A stretch of DNA of 64,000 bases. Source: Georgenia ruanii (GTDB lineage: Bacteria > Actinomycetota > Actinomycetes > Actinomycetales > Actinomycetaceae). The stretch covers positions 34,768 through 98,767 of the forward strand of contig NZ_VUKE01000018.1 in the NCBI RefSeq assembly GCF_009193175.1, read 5' to 3'. Under the pieces are notes generated by a model. It did no database searches. It had not been told where the DNA came from and saw nothing but the letters and a program-made list of their open reading frames with translations. Shown here piece after piece: positions 8,959-17,589 of the stretch. Within the stretch, counting starts at the first letter, position 1. Each line of letters starts with the position of its first letter. Both the position numbers and the translations under genes were made by a program.

Positions 8959-9635
8959 GCACGACGACGGCCACCAGCCCGGGGTCGCCGCTCGAACGGC
9001 TGCTCGACCGTGCCGTGCGCCGCTCGAAGGGGCACGAGGTGGCCCTCGAGCTGCGGCAGGAGCACCCGGGTGCCACGCCGGCCGAGCTCATCGGCCTCCT
9101 CGAGCGGCGCTACCTGCGGCGGTCCGCCCTGCTGGGCGGGGGCGTCGGGGCGGCCGCGACCGTGCCGGCGGTCGGCACCGGCACCGCGGTGGTGCTCACC
9201 GCAGGCCAGGTGGCCTCCTTCCTCATCTCGTCGGCGACCTTCGCCATGGCCGTGGCCACCGTCCACGGGGTCGAGGTCGACGACGTCGAGAGGCGCCGGA
9301 CGCTCCTCGCCGCGTCGCTGCTCGGCGAGGAGGGCGCCGAGATCGTCTCCGGGCAGGTCGGCCTGGGCACCTTGTACTGGGCGCGGACCCTGCTCACCAA
9401 GCTCCCGATCGGGCGGATCCGGGCGGTGAACAAGCTGCTCGCCCGGCGCCTCATGCGCTTCGGGTTCGCGCGCGGCGGGGCGCTGGCGCTCGGGCGCCTC
9501 GTGCCGTTCGGGGTCGGCGCGGTCATCGGCTACGTCGGCACCCGGGGCATGGGGCAGAACGTGGTCGACGGCGTGCACGAGGCCTTCGGGCCGCCGCCGG
9601 CCCGCTTCACCGCGGACCTCGAGCCGGCCCGCTGA
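8955..9635 (+). CDS. EcsC-like membrane-associated protein
   Basis: A 226-residue protein whose ATG overlaps the OsmC stop by four bases. It has a polar N-terminus predicting helices (ERLLDRAVRRSKGHE), a glycine/alanine-rich hydrophobic stretch at about 60-100 (RRSALLGGGVGAAATVPAVG and following), and a second near 165-195 (LALGRLVPFGVGAVIGYVG). This pattern resembles the EcsC family, whose biochemical role is unknown. Assignment rests on pattern, not on a catalytic motif. Coupling to a peroxidase suggests a role under oxidative stress, which is inference. Confidence 0.55.
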   Translation: MSTTTATSPGSPLERLLDRAVRRSKGHEVALELRQEHPGATPAELIGLLERRYLRRSALLGGGVGAAATVPAVGTGTAVVLTAGQVASFLISSATFAMAVATVHGVEVDDVERRRTLLAASLLGEEGAEIVSGQVGLGTLYWARTLLTKLPIGRIRAVNKLLARRLMRFGFARGGALALGRLVPFGVGAVIGYVGTRGMGQNVVDGVHEAFGPPPARFTADLEPAR

Positions 9636-9709
9636 CCCGGCCGCCGGCGTCGGCCGCCCCGGCCGCCCGCCCCCGCGCCGCACCGGGCCCGGTCCGGCAC
9701 GATGGGCAC

Positions 9710-10507
9710 GTGAGCGTCCCCGTCCCGTCCGTCCCCCTCACCGCGCCGGGCGGCGTCGTCGAGATCCCCGTGCTGGGGCTGGGCACGTGGCAGGCGCGGG
9801 GCGCCGAGGCCTACGACGCCGTCCGGGCCGCCCTCGACGCCGGGGTCCGCCACGTCGACACCGCGACGATGTACGCCAACGAGCGCGACGTGGGCCGGGC
9901 CCTGGCCGACTCGGGCGTGGCTCGCGAGGAGCTGTTCGTGACCACCAAGCTCCCGCCGGACCGGGCCGGGCAGGAGGCCGCCACCCTCGAGGCGTCGCTG
10001 CGGGCGTTGGGACTGGACCACGTCGACCTCTGGCTGGTGCACTGGCCGCCGCAGGGGCGCGCGCGGCCGGAGACCTGGGAGCGGTTCATCGAGGCGCAGG
10101 CCGCGGGCCGGGCCCGGGCGATCGGGGTGTCGAACTACTCGGCCGCGCAGATCGACGAGCTGGTGACGGCGACCGGCGTGACGCCCGCGATCGACCAGAT
10201 CCCGTGGAGCCTGCCCGACTACGACCCCGCCGTGGTCGACGCGCTGCGCTCCCGGGCGGTGGTCCTCGAGGGCTACAGCCCCTTCAAGCGGACCCGCATG
10301 TCGGACGCGACGCTGAGGGCCGTGGCGGACGCCCACGGCGTCACCCCGCAGCAGGTCGTCCTGCGCTGGCACGTCCAGCACGGCTTCGTCGTCATCCCCA
10401 AGTCCGTCACGCCCGCGCGCATCGCGCAGAACGCCGACGTGTTCGGCTTCGCGCTCACCGACGAGGAGATGGCGGCCCTCGACGGGCTCGGGCAGACCCG
10501 GCGCTGA
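9710..10507 (+). CDS. Aldo/keto reductase
   Basis: A 265-residue NADPH-dependent reductase of the 2,5-diketo-D-gluconate reductase type. Family features in order are LGLGTWQARG; the tetrad residues in VDTATMYANE (Asp and Tyr), VTTKLPP (Lys) and LWLVHWPP (His); the GVSNYSAAQI segment; and the NADPH-binding VVIPKSVTPARIAQN near the C-terminus. It starts at GTG 9710. It probably reduces small aldehydes or ketones, and the real substrate cannot be read from sequence. It converges on the first flavodoxin with a 36-base gap. Confidence 0.9.
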   Translation: MSVPVPSVPLTAPGGVVEIPVLGLGTWQARGAEAYDAVRAALDAGVRHVDTATMYANERDVGRALADSGVAREELFVTTKLPPDRAGQEAATLEASLRALGLDHVDLWLVHWPPQGRARPETWERFIEAQAAGRARAIGVSNYSAAQIDELVTATGVTPAIDQIPWSLPDYDPAVVDALRSRAVVLEGYSPFKRTRMSDATLRAVADAHGVTPQQVVLRWHVQHGFVVIPKSVTPARIAQNADVFGFALTDEEMAALDGLGQTRR

Positions 10508-10543
10508 CCACCGGTACCGTCGGCGCGGGCCCCGGCCGCCCGC

Positions 10544-11029
10544 TCAGCTGCTCATCTCGGCGGCGATGTGCCGCGACCAGCGGGCGACGGCGTCCCAGTC
10601 GCGGAAGTCGCCCACCGGCGCGTGCAGCGCCCGGGCGACGGCGCGCTCGGCGTAGGCGAGCTTGTGCTTGTCGAGGCAGCCGGGGAAGACGGTGTGCCCG
10701 CGCGCGGCGGTCGTCACCATGACGGAGGAGATGTCGACGTCCTCGGAGGGCATCGGGGGGTCGCCGAGCGGGCCCGAGGAGAACAGCCACACCTCGCGCG
10801 CGGCGAGCTCGGGGCCGAGGCGCTCGACGAAGTCGTACCCGCTCTTGAGCCACCGGCCGGCGTAGATGGCGCTGCCGAGGACGACGGCGTCGAAGGCGGT
10901 GACCTCGTCGACGTCCTCGACCCGGCGGTAGTCCACGTCGTGGCCCGCGTCGGCGAGGTGGCGCGCGACCGTCCGGGCGATCTCCGCGGTGGAGCCGTGC
11001 CGGCTCGCGGCCGTGACGAGGACCTTCAT
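10544..11029 (-). CDS. Flavodoxin domain protein (first copy)
   Basis: A 161-residue cytosolic flavoprotein. The FMN phosphate loop is ASRHGSTAEIA, followed by VVLGSAIYAGRW and WLFSSGPLGD. The C-terminus has FPGCLDKHKL and GDFRDWDAVARW, typical of the flavodoxin_5 / HemG-like group. I place the start at ATG 11029; longer versions of the frame add only low-complexity sequence. It is followed in the same direction upstream by a second flavodoxin and a zinc alcohol dehydrogenase, so the group looks like a redox-stress operon. Its redox partner is unknown. Confidence 0.83.
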   Translation of the reverse strand: MKVLVTAASRHGSTAEIARTVARHLADAGHDVDYRRVEDVDEVTAFDAVVLGSAIYAGRWLKSGYDFVERLGPELAAREVWLFSSGPLGDPPMPSEDVDISSVMVTTAARGHTVFPGCLDKHKLAYAERAVARALHAPVGDFRDWDAVARWSRHIAAEMSS

Positions 11030-11120
11030 CGCCGCACCTCCCCGGTGCCACCCCCAGCATCCTCCCGGCGCAGACGTCCGCGCCAGGGTGCTCCGCCCGT
11101 GCGCGGGCGGGCGAGGGGCC

Positions 11121-11654
11121 TCACAGGCCCGGCGAGGGGGCGGCGAGGTCCCGCGCGATCTCCCGTGCCCAGCTCTCGACCTCGTCGACGTCGGCGGCCT
11201 CCTCGCCCGCCCGCGGGCCTTCCCCGGGCTGCGCGCGCCCGGCCCGCCCGGGCGGGCCGACGTCGCCGGACGGCAGGGCGGCGGAGAAGGCGTGGTGGTC
11301 GCGCGGCCGCAGGGTCTCGGCGATCGAGGCGAGGTCCTCCGGTGCCGCGGCGCCGCCGTCCTCCCGCGCCGCGCCGCCGGTGCCGGCGCCCGTCGGTCCG
11401 TTGCTGAACAGCCACACGGGGCGGTAGAGCAGCTCGTGCATGTGGGCACGCAGGAAGGCGACGACCTCGGGATGCCAGCGCCCCAGGTGCACCGACCCTC
11501 CGACGACGAACGCGTCGTACCCGGACAGGTCCCCCACCGTGCCCACCGGTCGGACGTCCACGACCTGCCCGGCCGCGCGCAGCACCTCCGCCACCCGGTC
11601 CGCGATGCCCCGCGTCGCCCCCTGCCTGCTCCCGTAGGCCACCAGCACCGGCAT
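11121..11654 (-). CDS. Flavodoxin domain protein (second copy)
   Basis: A 177-residue paralogue of the neighbouring flavodoxin. The FMN loop is GSRQGATRGIA, then FVVGGSVHLGRWH and WLFSNGPTG. The GDFRDWD motif of the first copy is missing, and the stretch after FSAALPSGD is proline- and glycine-rich, so this copy has diverged at its C-terminus. ATG 11654 is chosen because GGGAGG sits eight bases before it; a GTG three codons earlier would be too close to that ribosome site. It lies between the first flavodoxin and the alcohol dehydrogenase on the same strand. Confidence 0.78.
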   Translation of the reverse strand: MPVLVAYGSRQGATRGIADRVAEVLRAAGQVVDVRPVGTVGDLSGYDAFVVGGSVHLGRWHPEVVAFLRAHMHELLYRPVWLFSNGPTGAGTGGAAREDGGAAAPEDLASIAETLRPRDHHAFSAALPSGDVGPPGRAGRAQPGEGPRAGEEAADVDEVESWAREIARDLAAPSPGL

Positions 11655-11794
11655 CTCGCTCACCCCTCCCCGGCGTCGCTGCGCGCCGGGCCCGCGGCGC
11701 GCCCACTTCCCACGATGCCCGCCCCGGCCCGCTCGCGGAGGCCGAACGCGCCCCCGGCTTCGGGCGGGTCGGGCCGGGCACGCCCTCCCGGTGC

Positions 11795-12793
11795 TCAGGG
11801 CACCAGCACGGCCGCGCCCTCGTAGGCGTCGGCGGCGAGGTCGGCCAGGGTGTCCGCGGCCGCCGCGAGCGGCCGGACCGTCGTCGTCGGCCGCAGGTCC
11901 AGCGTGACCGCCAGGCGCAGCAGCTCCTCGCCGTCGACGCGGGTGTTGGCGGTGACGCTGCGGATCTCCTTCTCGTAGAACACCTCGCGCTCGTAGCTCA
12001 GGGGCGGGATGTCGGTGAGGTGGATGCCGGCGATGACGCAGACGCCGCCGCGGTCCAGGGCCCGCAGCGCGGGCGGGACGAGCGTGCCGACCGGCGCGAA
12101 GAGGATGACGGCGTCCAGCGGCTCGGGCGGCGCGGCGTCGGCGCCCACCGCCGAGGCCGCGCCGAGGTCGAGCGCCAGGCGGCGGGCCGCCGGCGACCGG
12201 GTCATGACGTGGACGACGGCGCCCTGCCGGATCGCCACCTGCGCCACCAGGTGCGCGGAGGCGCCGAACCCCGACAGCCCCAGCCGCCCGCCGGGCGGCA
12301 GGCCCGCGCGCTTGAGGGCCCGGTAGCCGACGATGCCCGAGCACAGCAGCGGGGCCGCGGCGGTGGCCGGGACGCCGTCGGGGACGCGGTAGGCGAAGCG
12401 CTCGTCCACGACCGCCCGCTCGGCGAACCCGCCGTCGGCGTCCCACCCCGTGAAGCGGGCCGACGGGCACAGGTTCTCCCGTCCGGAGCGGCACCAGCGG
12501 CACCGGCCGCAGGTCCCGCGCAGCCACGCCACCCCGATCCGGTCCCCCACCGCGAACCGTCCGGCGCCGTGGCCGAGCCGGTCCACGCGGCCCACGACCT
12601 CGTGCCCGGGGACCGTGCGGGGCCGGCGCGGGGCGAGGTCGCCCTCGGTCAGGTGCAGGTCCGTGCGGCACACCCCGCACGCCTCGACGACGAGGCGCAC
12701 CTGCCCGGGCCCCGGCTCGGGGTCGGGCAGCTCGGTCCACTCCAGCGGTCCGGTGGCGACCGGGCCGGGCCGGGCGACCACCCAGGCGCGCAC
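11795..12793 (-). CDS. Zinc-dependent alcohol dehydrogenase
   Basis: A 332-residue medium-chain dehydrogenase. The catalytic zinc site is seen in ACGVCRTDLH and PGHEVVGRV, and the structural zinc cysteines in CGRCRWCRSGRENLC. The NAD(P)-binding loop is LSGFGASAHL, a variant GxGxxx pattern. It probably interconverts alcohols and aldehydes with a nicotinamide cofactor. The GTG start at 12793 directly abuts the TGA of the DUF1918 gene, indicating coupled translation. In actinobacteria such AdhA-like genes often sit in hypoxia or stress clusters, which agrees with the neighbours here. Confidence 0.88.
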   Translation of the reverse strand: MRAWVVARPGPVATGPLEWTELPDPEPGPGQVRLVVEACGVCRTDLHLTEGDLAPRRPRTVPGHEVVGRVDRLGHGAGRFAVGDRIGVAWLRGTCGRCRWCRSGRENLCPSARFTGWDADGGFAERAVVDERFAYRVPDGVPATAAAPLLCSGIVGYRALKRAGLPPGGRLGLSGFGASAHLVAQVAIRQGAVVHVMTRSPAARRLALDLGAASAVGADAAPPEPLDAVILFAPVGTLVPPALRALDRGGVCVIAGIHLTDIPPLSYEREVFYEKEIRSVTANTRVDGEELLRLAVTLDLRPTTTVRPLAAAADTLADLAADAYEGAAVLVP

Positions 12794-13012
12794 TCAGGCC
12801 TCCGCCCGCTGGTGCTCGACGCCGGCGGCGGTGTGGATGACGGCGTCGGGCCCGGGGTAGAGGAGCGAGACGTGACCGGTGTCCGACCAGCGCACGAGGT
12901 AGGGCGCCGTGCCGCCCGGTCCGCGGGCCTCCAGCACCTCGCCGTCACACTCGGGCCCGCCCACGCGCACCGCCTGGACGACGATCCGGTCCCCCGGCGC
13001 GGCCGGCGTCAT
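12794..13012 (-). CDS. DUF1918 small protein
   Basis: A 72-residue protein with the DUF1918 pattern: GDRIVVQAVRVGG at the start, then GEVLEARGPGG, PYLVRWSDTGHVSLLYPG and a C-terminal PDAVIH. The fold is a small SH3-like barrel of unknown function found in actinobacteria. ATG 13012 is preferred because AAGGGA lies five bases upstream; an in-frame GTG at 13030 overlaps that site. Its stop touches the start of the alcohol dehydrogenase gene, so the two are one unit. Confidence 0.82.
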   Translation of the reverse strand: MTPAAPGDRIVVQAVRVGGPECDGEVLEARGPGGTAPYLVRWSDTGHVSLLYPGPDAVIHTAAGVEHQRAEA

Positions 13013-13078
13013 CGCCGTCCCTTCGCGCACGCCCCCGCCGCAGTCATCGGCGTCGCCCCGACCGCACCCCGGCCGCCC

Positions 13079-13351
13079 TCACCGCTGCGGCTGGCCGGCG
13101 CGGCGGGCGAGGTCCTGCCCCCAGGCCCGGGCCCGCTCCCGCTCGCCCGCCCGCAGCGGCCCCTCGACGTCCTCGACGACGAACCGCTCGGGGTCACCCA
13201 CGAGGGTGGAGCCGTGGCGCCGCAGACCCCGGGCGATGCCATGGCTCGCGCCGCCCGAGAGCGGGGAGGGCAGGTGGGTGTCGAGGGCGGCCGCGCGCCA
13301 CTCCCCCTCCACCGCCGGCAGGGTGCCACGACAGCGACGTCCATCGGTCAC
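13079..13351 (-). pseudogene. C-terminal remnant of a third flavodoxin-like protein
   Basis: The 90-codon frame from 13351 carries, in its last 70 codons, the C-terminal half of a flavodoxin family protein: AALDTHLP, GGASHGIARGLRRHG, then PERFVVEDVEGPLRAGE and ERARAWGQDLARR. The N-terminal half with the FMN phosphate loop is missing. Only 143 bases separate the frame's start from the ATPase gene, too little for the lost ~100 residues, and no other frame there supplies them. I read it as a truncated relic beside two intact flavodoxin genes. It may still be translated. Confidence 0.6.
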
Positions 13352-13494
13352 CTCCGCCGGGGCCGGCGCCGGTGCCGGTGCCGGCCGTCGTCCTCATGGT
13401 CCTCCCACCCGTCGGCGGCGGGAAGGGTCTTGCGGCCCGCCGGCCGGGTCGAAGGCCCCTTCCCCCGCTCCGGGGGGCGGGTCATGCTGGCTGC

Positions 13495-15408
13495 ATGACC
13501 GGCGCCATGGCCGCCGTGGGCCGGGCGGCGCGCAGCTACCCGGTGGTGGCCGCGACCCTGGCCGTCGGCGCCGTCGGGGGTGTCCTCGAGCTGACCGGGG
13601 CCGCGCCGGCGGCCCGGGTCGTCCTGTCGGTGTACGCGCTCGTCGTCGCGCTGCGCCAGTCCCGCGGCATGGTGGCCGACCTGCGGGCCGGCACCTACGG
13701 CGTCGACCTCCTGGCCGTCCTCGCCGTCGTCTCCACCGTCCTCGTCGGGGAGTACTGGGCGGCCCTGGTGGTGTGCCTCATGCTCTCCGGGGGCGAGGCG
13801 CTGGAGGCCTACGCCGCGGGCCGCGCCCGGCGGGAGCTCTCCGACCTGCTCGCGCGGGTGCCACGGGTCGCGCACCGGGTCCGGCCCGACGGCGGCTCCC
13901 TCGACGTGCCGATCGACGAGATCGGCCCCGGGGACGAGCTGTGGGTCCGGCCCGGCGAGCTCGTCCCGGTCGACGGCGAGCTGCTCACCGCCGACGCCGC
14001 GTTCGACGAGTCCTCGGTGACCGGGGAGTCGCTGCCGGTGGAGCACCGCCGCGGCGACGCCCTGCTGTCCGGCTCGGTCAACGGCGGCGAGGCCGTCCGG
14101 GTGCGGGCCACCGCCACCGCCGCCCAGTCGCAGTACCAGGCCATCGTCGCGCTGGTGGAGGAGGCGCAGGCCTCCAGGGCGCCGTTCGTCCGGCTCGCGG
14201 ACCGGGTCGCCGTGCCCTTCACCCTGGTCGCCCTGGGCATCGCGGCGGTGGCGTGGGCGGTCGCCGGCCAGGCGTCCCGCTTCGCCGAGGTGCTCGTCGT
14301 CGCGACGCCGTGCCCGCTGATCATCGCCGCCCCGGTCGCGTTCATGGCCGGCATGTCCCGGGCGGCCAAGACCGGGATCATCGTCAAGTCCGGCGGCACG
14401 CTCGAGCAGCTCGCGCGGGTGCGCACGGTCGCCTTCGACAAGACCGGCACCCTCACGCACGGGGTCCCCGTGGTCGCGGCGGTCCACCCGGCCCGGTGCT
14501 GGGGGGCCGACGAGGTCCTGGCCCTGGCCGCGGCGGTGGAGCAGTACTCCGCGCACCCGCTCGCCGCCGCGATCGTCGCCGCCGCCCGGCAGCGGGCGCT
14601 GCCGGTCCCCGCGGCGCGGGACCCCGAGGAGCACACCGCCCACGGGGTGCGCGCCACGGTGGGTGGCCGCGCCGTCGTCGTGGGCAAGCAGGGGTTCGTC
14701 CGCTCCGCCGCGCCCGACGTCGCCGGCGCCCCGCTCGCCCCCGGGCAGACGGGGGTGCACGTGGGCGTGGACGGCGGCTACGCCGGCGTGGTGGCCCTGG
14801 CGGACGAGGTGCGCGCCGAGACCCCCGCCACCCTCGCCGCGCTGCACCGCAGCGGGGTGCGCTCGACCCTCATGCTCACCGGCGACGCGGAGCCCACCGC
14901 CCGGCACATCGCCGGCCGGATCGGCATCGACGACGTCCGGGCGGGGCTGCTCCCCCAGGACAAGGTCGACGCCGTGCGCGCGGTGACCGACCGCCCGGTG
15001 ATGATGGTCGGCGACGGCGTCAACGACGCCCCGGTGCTCGCCGTCGCCGACATCGGGGTGGCGATGGGCGCGAAGGGCTCGACCGCGGCGAGCGAGTCGG
15101 CGGACGTGGTGGTCATGCTCGACGACCTCTCCCGCACCGTCCGCGCGGTCCGGATCGGCCGGCGCACCCTCCGGGTGGCCTGGCAGGCCATCGGCCTGGG
15201 CGTCGGTCTGTCGATGGCGCTCATGGTGGTGGCCGCCTTCGGGCTGCTGCCGGCCATCGTCGGGGCGTGGCTGCAGGAGGCTGTCGACCTGGCGTGCATC
15301 CTCTGGGCGCTGCTGGCCTCCCGCCCGGGCCGGGAGGAGCGCGCCGCGGAGCCCCTCCCCCTGCCCGCCCCGCTCCGGGTGCCCGCGGGCGGGTTCAGCC
15401 GGGGGTGA
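13495..15408 (+). CDS. Heavy-metal P1B-type ATPase
   Basis: A 637-residue membrane pump without an N-terminal metal-binding domain. The transport motif is ATPCPLIIAAPVAF (T271-P-C-P274), a TPC variant of the CPC motif. The phosphorylated aspartate is D315 in AFDKTGTLT, the actuator motif is SSVTGESLPVE, the nucleotide region has SAHPLAAAI (HP motif), and the hinge is GDGVNDAPVLA. The metal cannot be assigned from a TPC motif. ATG 13495 is used; upstream codons are low-complexity. Its last 14 bases overlap the convergent pncB gene. Confidence 0.88.
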   Translation: MTGAMAAVGRAARSYPVVAATLAVGAVGGVLELTGAAPAARVVLSVYALVVALRQSRGMVADLRAGTYGVDLLAVLAVVSTVLVGEYWAALVVCLMLSGGEALEAYAAGRARRELSDLLARVPRVAHRVRPDGGSLDVPIDEIGPGDELWVRPGELVPVDGELLTADAAFDESSVTGESLPVEHRRGDALLSGSVNGGEAVRVRATATAAQSQYQAIVALVEEAQASRAPFVRLADRVAVPFTLVALGIAAVAWAVAGQASRFAEVLVVATPCPLIIAAPVAFMAGMSRAAKTGIIVKSGGTLEQLARVRTVAFDKTGTLTHGVPVVAAVHPARCWGADEVLALAAAVEQYSAHPLAAAIVAAARQRALPVPAARDPEEHTAHGVRATVGGRAVVVGKQGFVRSAAPDVAGAPLAPGQTGVHVGVDGGYAGVVALADEVRAETPATLAALHRSGVRSTLMLTGDAEPTARHIAGRIGIDDVRAGLLPQDKVDAVRAVTDRPVMMVGDGVNDAPVLAVADIGVAMGAKGSTAASESADVVVMLDDLSRTVRAVRIGRRTLRVAWQAIGLGVGLSMALMVVAAFGLLPAIVGAWLQEAVDLACILWALLASRPGREERAAEPLPLPAPLRVPAGGFSRG

Positions 15409-16735
15409 CCGCGGCCGGGGGCGCCGAGGCCGTCCGCAGGCCCGCCCGCACCTCCTCGTGGAGCCGCTTCAGCCGCTCGCCGGTGACGCACACGGCCGGG
15501 ACCGGGTCGCGGACCCGCTTCGCCTCGCCCGGCAGCCACGCCAGGCCCTCCGCCAGCCGCGCGTGGGCCTGGGCGAGCGTCGCGGCGGGGCGCAGCCGCC
15601 GGCCGCCGCGCACGACGGGCTCGAGCAGCGCCCGAGCCCCCGGTGGGCCCTGGTCGTCGCGAGGGGTGAGCACGTCCGCCGCGCCGGGGCGGCGCCACAC
15701 CTGCTTGGGGCCGGGCGGGTACCCCTTGCCGGCGGAGAGCTTCGTGACGGGTCGCCCGTGGTACTGCGCGAGCTTGTAGGCGGAGTCCAGCGACGGCGCG
15801 TCGGCCGCGGTGCCCACGCGGGTGCCGACGGCGAAGACGTCTACCGGGGCGCCGCGGGCAGCCAGGTCGTCGACGGCGAGCTCGTCCAGGCCGCCGCTCA
15901 CGACGATGCGCACGGCGGGCAGCCCGGCGTCGTCGAGCAGGCGCCGGGCGAGGCGGGCCTCGGCGGCGAGGTCGCCGCTGTCGAGCCGGACGGCGGCCCG
16001 TTCGGCCAGCCCCCGCGCCTGGATGACCGCGGCCGCCGCGCGGACCCCGCCGGCCGTGTCGTAGGTGTCGACGAGGAACGTCGGGCTCGCCGGGAACGCC
16101 GCCGCGAACGCCTCGAAGGCGGCGCGCTCGTCGCCGGTGGCCTGCACGTAGGAGTGCGCCATCGTCCCCGTGGCCGCCAGGGCGAGCTGGCGGGCGGCGG
16201 CGACGTTGCTCGTGGCGGCGAACCCGGCGAGGGCGCCCGCGCGCGCCGCCGCGGTGGCCGCCTCGAGGCCGTGGTCCCGGCGCAGCGAGAAGTCGACCAC
16301 CGGCCGGCCGCGGGCCGCCAGGACGCACCGGACCGCCTTGCTCGCCAGCGCCGTCTGGTAGGTGACGGCGTTGAGCAGCATCGACTCGGGCACCTGGGCC
16401 TCGGGCAGCGGCGCCGTGATCTCGAGGAGCGGCTCGCCGGCGAGGACCACCGTGCCCTCCCGGACCGCCCAGGCCTCCCCGGTGAAGCACAGGCCGGCGA
16501 GCGGGGCGAAGGTGTCCTCGCCCGTGCCGAGCTGGGTCGCGAGCCAACGGGTGTCGGCGTCGGTGACCTGCCAGGCGAGCAACCGGCCCACCGCCTCGTC
16601 GACCCCGGCCGCCACCAGGAAGCCCCGGTCGGGCGGCAGCGTGCGGACGAACAGGCTGAAGGTCGCCGCCGCCTCCATCCCCCGGCGACGGTAGATCGCC
16701 GCCATGGTCAGCTCGTACAGGTCGGTGACGAGCAT
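15395..16735 (-). CDS. pncB: Nicotinate phosphoribosyltransferase
   Basis: A 446-residue enzyme that makes nicotinate mononucleotide from nicotinate and PRPP, the first step of NAD salvage. It shows the N-terminal TDLYELTMAA signature, FVRTLPPDRGF, the SLRRDHGLEAA segment, and GTMAHSYVQA with the histidine phosphorylated in family members, followed by DTYDTAGG and VVSGGLDE for PRPP binding. It is closer to the short actinobacterial forms than to E. coli PncB. M. tuberculosis has two copies, one inside its dormancy regulon. Placement here among Hsp20 and redox genes fits a stress-linked copy, but I found no DosR-type box. Confidence 0.9.
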   Translation of the reverse strand: MLVTDLYELTMAAIYRRRGMEAAATFSLFVRTLPPDRGFLVAAGVDEAVGRLLAWQVTDADTRWLATQLGTGEDTFAPLAGLCFTGEAWAVREGTVVLAGEPLLEITAPLPEAQVPESMLLNAVTYQTALASKAVRCVLAARGRPVVDFSLRRDHGLEAATAAARAGALAGFAATSNVAAARQLALAATGTMAHSYVQATGDERAAFEAFAAAFPASPTFLVDTYDTAGGVRAAAAVIQARGLAERAAVRLDSGDLAAEARLARRLLDDAGLPAVRIVVSGGLDELAVDDLAARGAPVDVFAVGTRVGTAADAPSLDSAYKLAQYHGRPVTKLSAGKGYPPGPKQVWRRPGAADVLTPRDDQGPPGARALLEPVVRGGRRLRPAATLAQAHARLAEGLAWLPGEAKRVRDPVPAVCVTGERLKRLHEEVRAGLRTASAPPAAVTPG

Positions 16736-16774
16736 CGCCCCGTCCTCCCCGCGGAAGCCGGCCCCCGGCCGCCG

Positions 16775-17353
16775 TCAGCTGCGCTGGACGTCGATGCGCC
16801 TCGCCGAGGGCGCCTCGGGTGGAACGGGCAGACGCACCTCGAGCAACCCGTCGCGGTAGCTGGCCGAGACGACGTCCGGGCTGGTGCCCTTGGGCAGGCG
16901 GATCTGCCGTTCGAACCGCCCGTACCGGAACTCGCTGCGGTAGCTGTCGGCCTGGCGGTCCTCGGTCCGCTCCTGCCGGTGGGCCCGGATGGTCAGGACG
17001 CCCTCGTCGACCGTGACGTCGATGTCCTTCTCCGGGTCGACACCGGGCAGCTCGGCGCGCACGACCAGCTGGTCGCCCTCCCGGACCTCCTCGACGCGGA
17101 TCGGCGCGCCGGCCGGGCGGCCGGCCTCGCGGAAGGGCCACCCCGCCTCGCCGAACGGCCAGTCCCAGCGGGGCGGCCAGCCGCCCCACAGGTGCTCCGC
17201 GAGCTCACGGGGCGACCAGCGGGCGGGGGTCATCTGGCGACCCGTCTCCTCCTGGCCCTGCTGGGGGGAGGCGGGCTGCTGTCCGCCCGGGGCCTGTCCC
17301 CCGCCGAGCGGCGGCTGTGGGGCGCCCGGAGGCTGTGCGGACTCCGTGCTCAT
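16775..17353 (-). CDS. Hsp20 small heat-shock protein with long N-terminal arm
   Basis: A 192-residue ATP-independent chaperone. The first ~80 residues are a Gly/Pro/Gln-rich and then Trp-rich arm (HLWGGWPPRWDWPFG). The alpha-crystallin domain spans about 85-180 with AELPGVDPEKDIDV and ASYRDGLLEVRLPVP. The C-terminal tail is short and lacks an obvious IXI motif. The start is ATG 17353 with AAGGAGG seven bases upstream. A perfect palindrome overlaps that ribosome site. The arm is unlike those of the two other Hsp20 proteins in the window, so this copy is a distant paralogue. Confidence 0.88.
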   Translation of the reverse strand: MSTESAQPPGAPQPPLGGGQAPGGQQPASPQQGQEETGRQMTPARWSPRELAEHLWGGWPPRWDWPFGEAGWPFREAGRPAGAPIRVEEVREGDQLVVRAELPGVDPEKDIDVTVDEGVLTIRAHRQERTEDRQADSYRSEFRYGRFERQIRLPKGTSPDVVSASYRDGLLEVRLPVPPEAPSARRIDVQRS

Positions 17354-17363
17354 CGCGATCCTC

Positions 17364-17377
17364 CTTGACCGGTCAAG
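17364..17377 (-). promoter_or_regulatory. Perfect palindrome overlapping the hsp20 ribosome site
   Basis: CTTGACCGGTCAAG is a perfect 14-bp palindrome ending inside the AAGGAGG ribosome site of the 16775-17353 hsp20 gene. As DNA it would suit a dimeric repressor; its CTTGA/TCAAG halves match the outer bases of HAIR half-sites but at a shorter spacing. As RNA, CUUGA/UCAAG could form a 5-bp stem with a CCGG loop that hides part of the ribosome site, like a small RNA thermometer. Confidence 0.4.
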
Positions 17378-17589
17378 CCGGGCCGAGGTGACCCGGCCCG
17401 TCTACCGTGCGCCCGCGCGAGTCCCGGTGCAAGGGTCGATCGTCGGCGCCGGGCACGCGCGCCGTCGGGCACTCGCGCAGGACGCGGGGGGCGTGGTGCA
17501 CTGGCTCCAGGACTCCCCGCGCCGTGACCACGATGTGCCGGCGGGCCGACCGGGCGCCGGCCCGACTCGAGGGAATTGGGGGAACGACC

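Noticed and set aside
13484..13498. Four-codon leader ORF overlapping the P1B ATPase start
   Set aside because: It has no ribosome site or hairpin context and is expected by chance.
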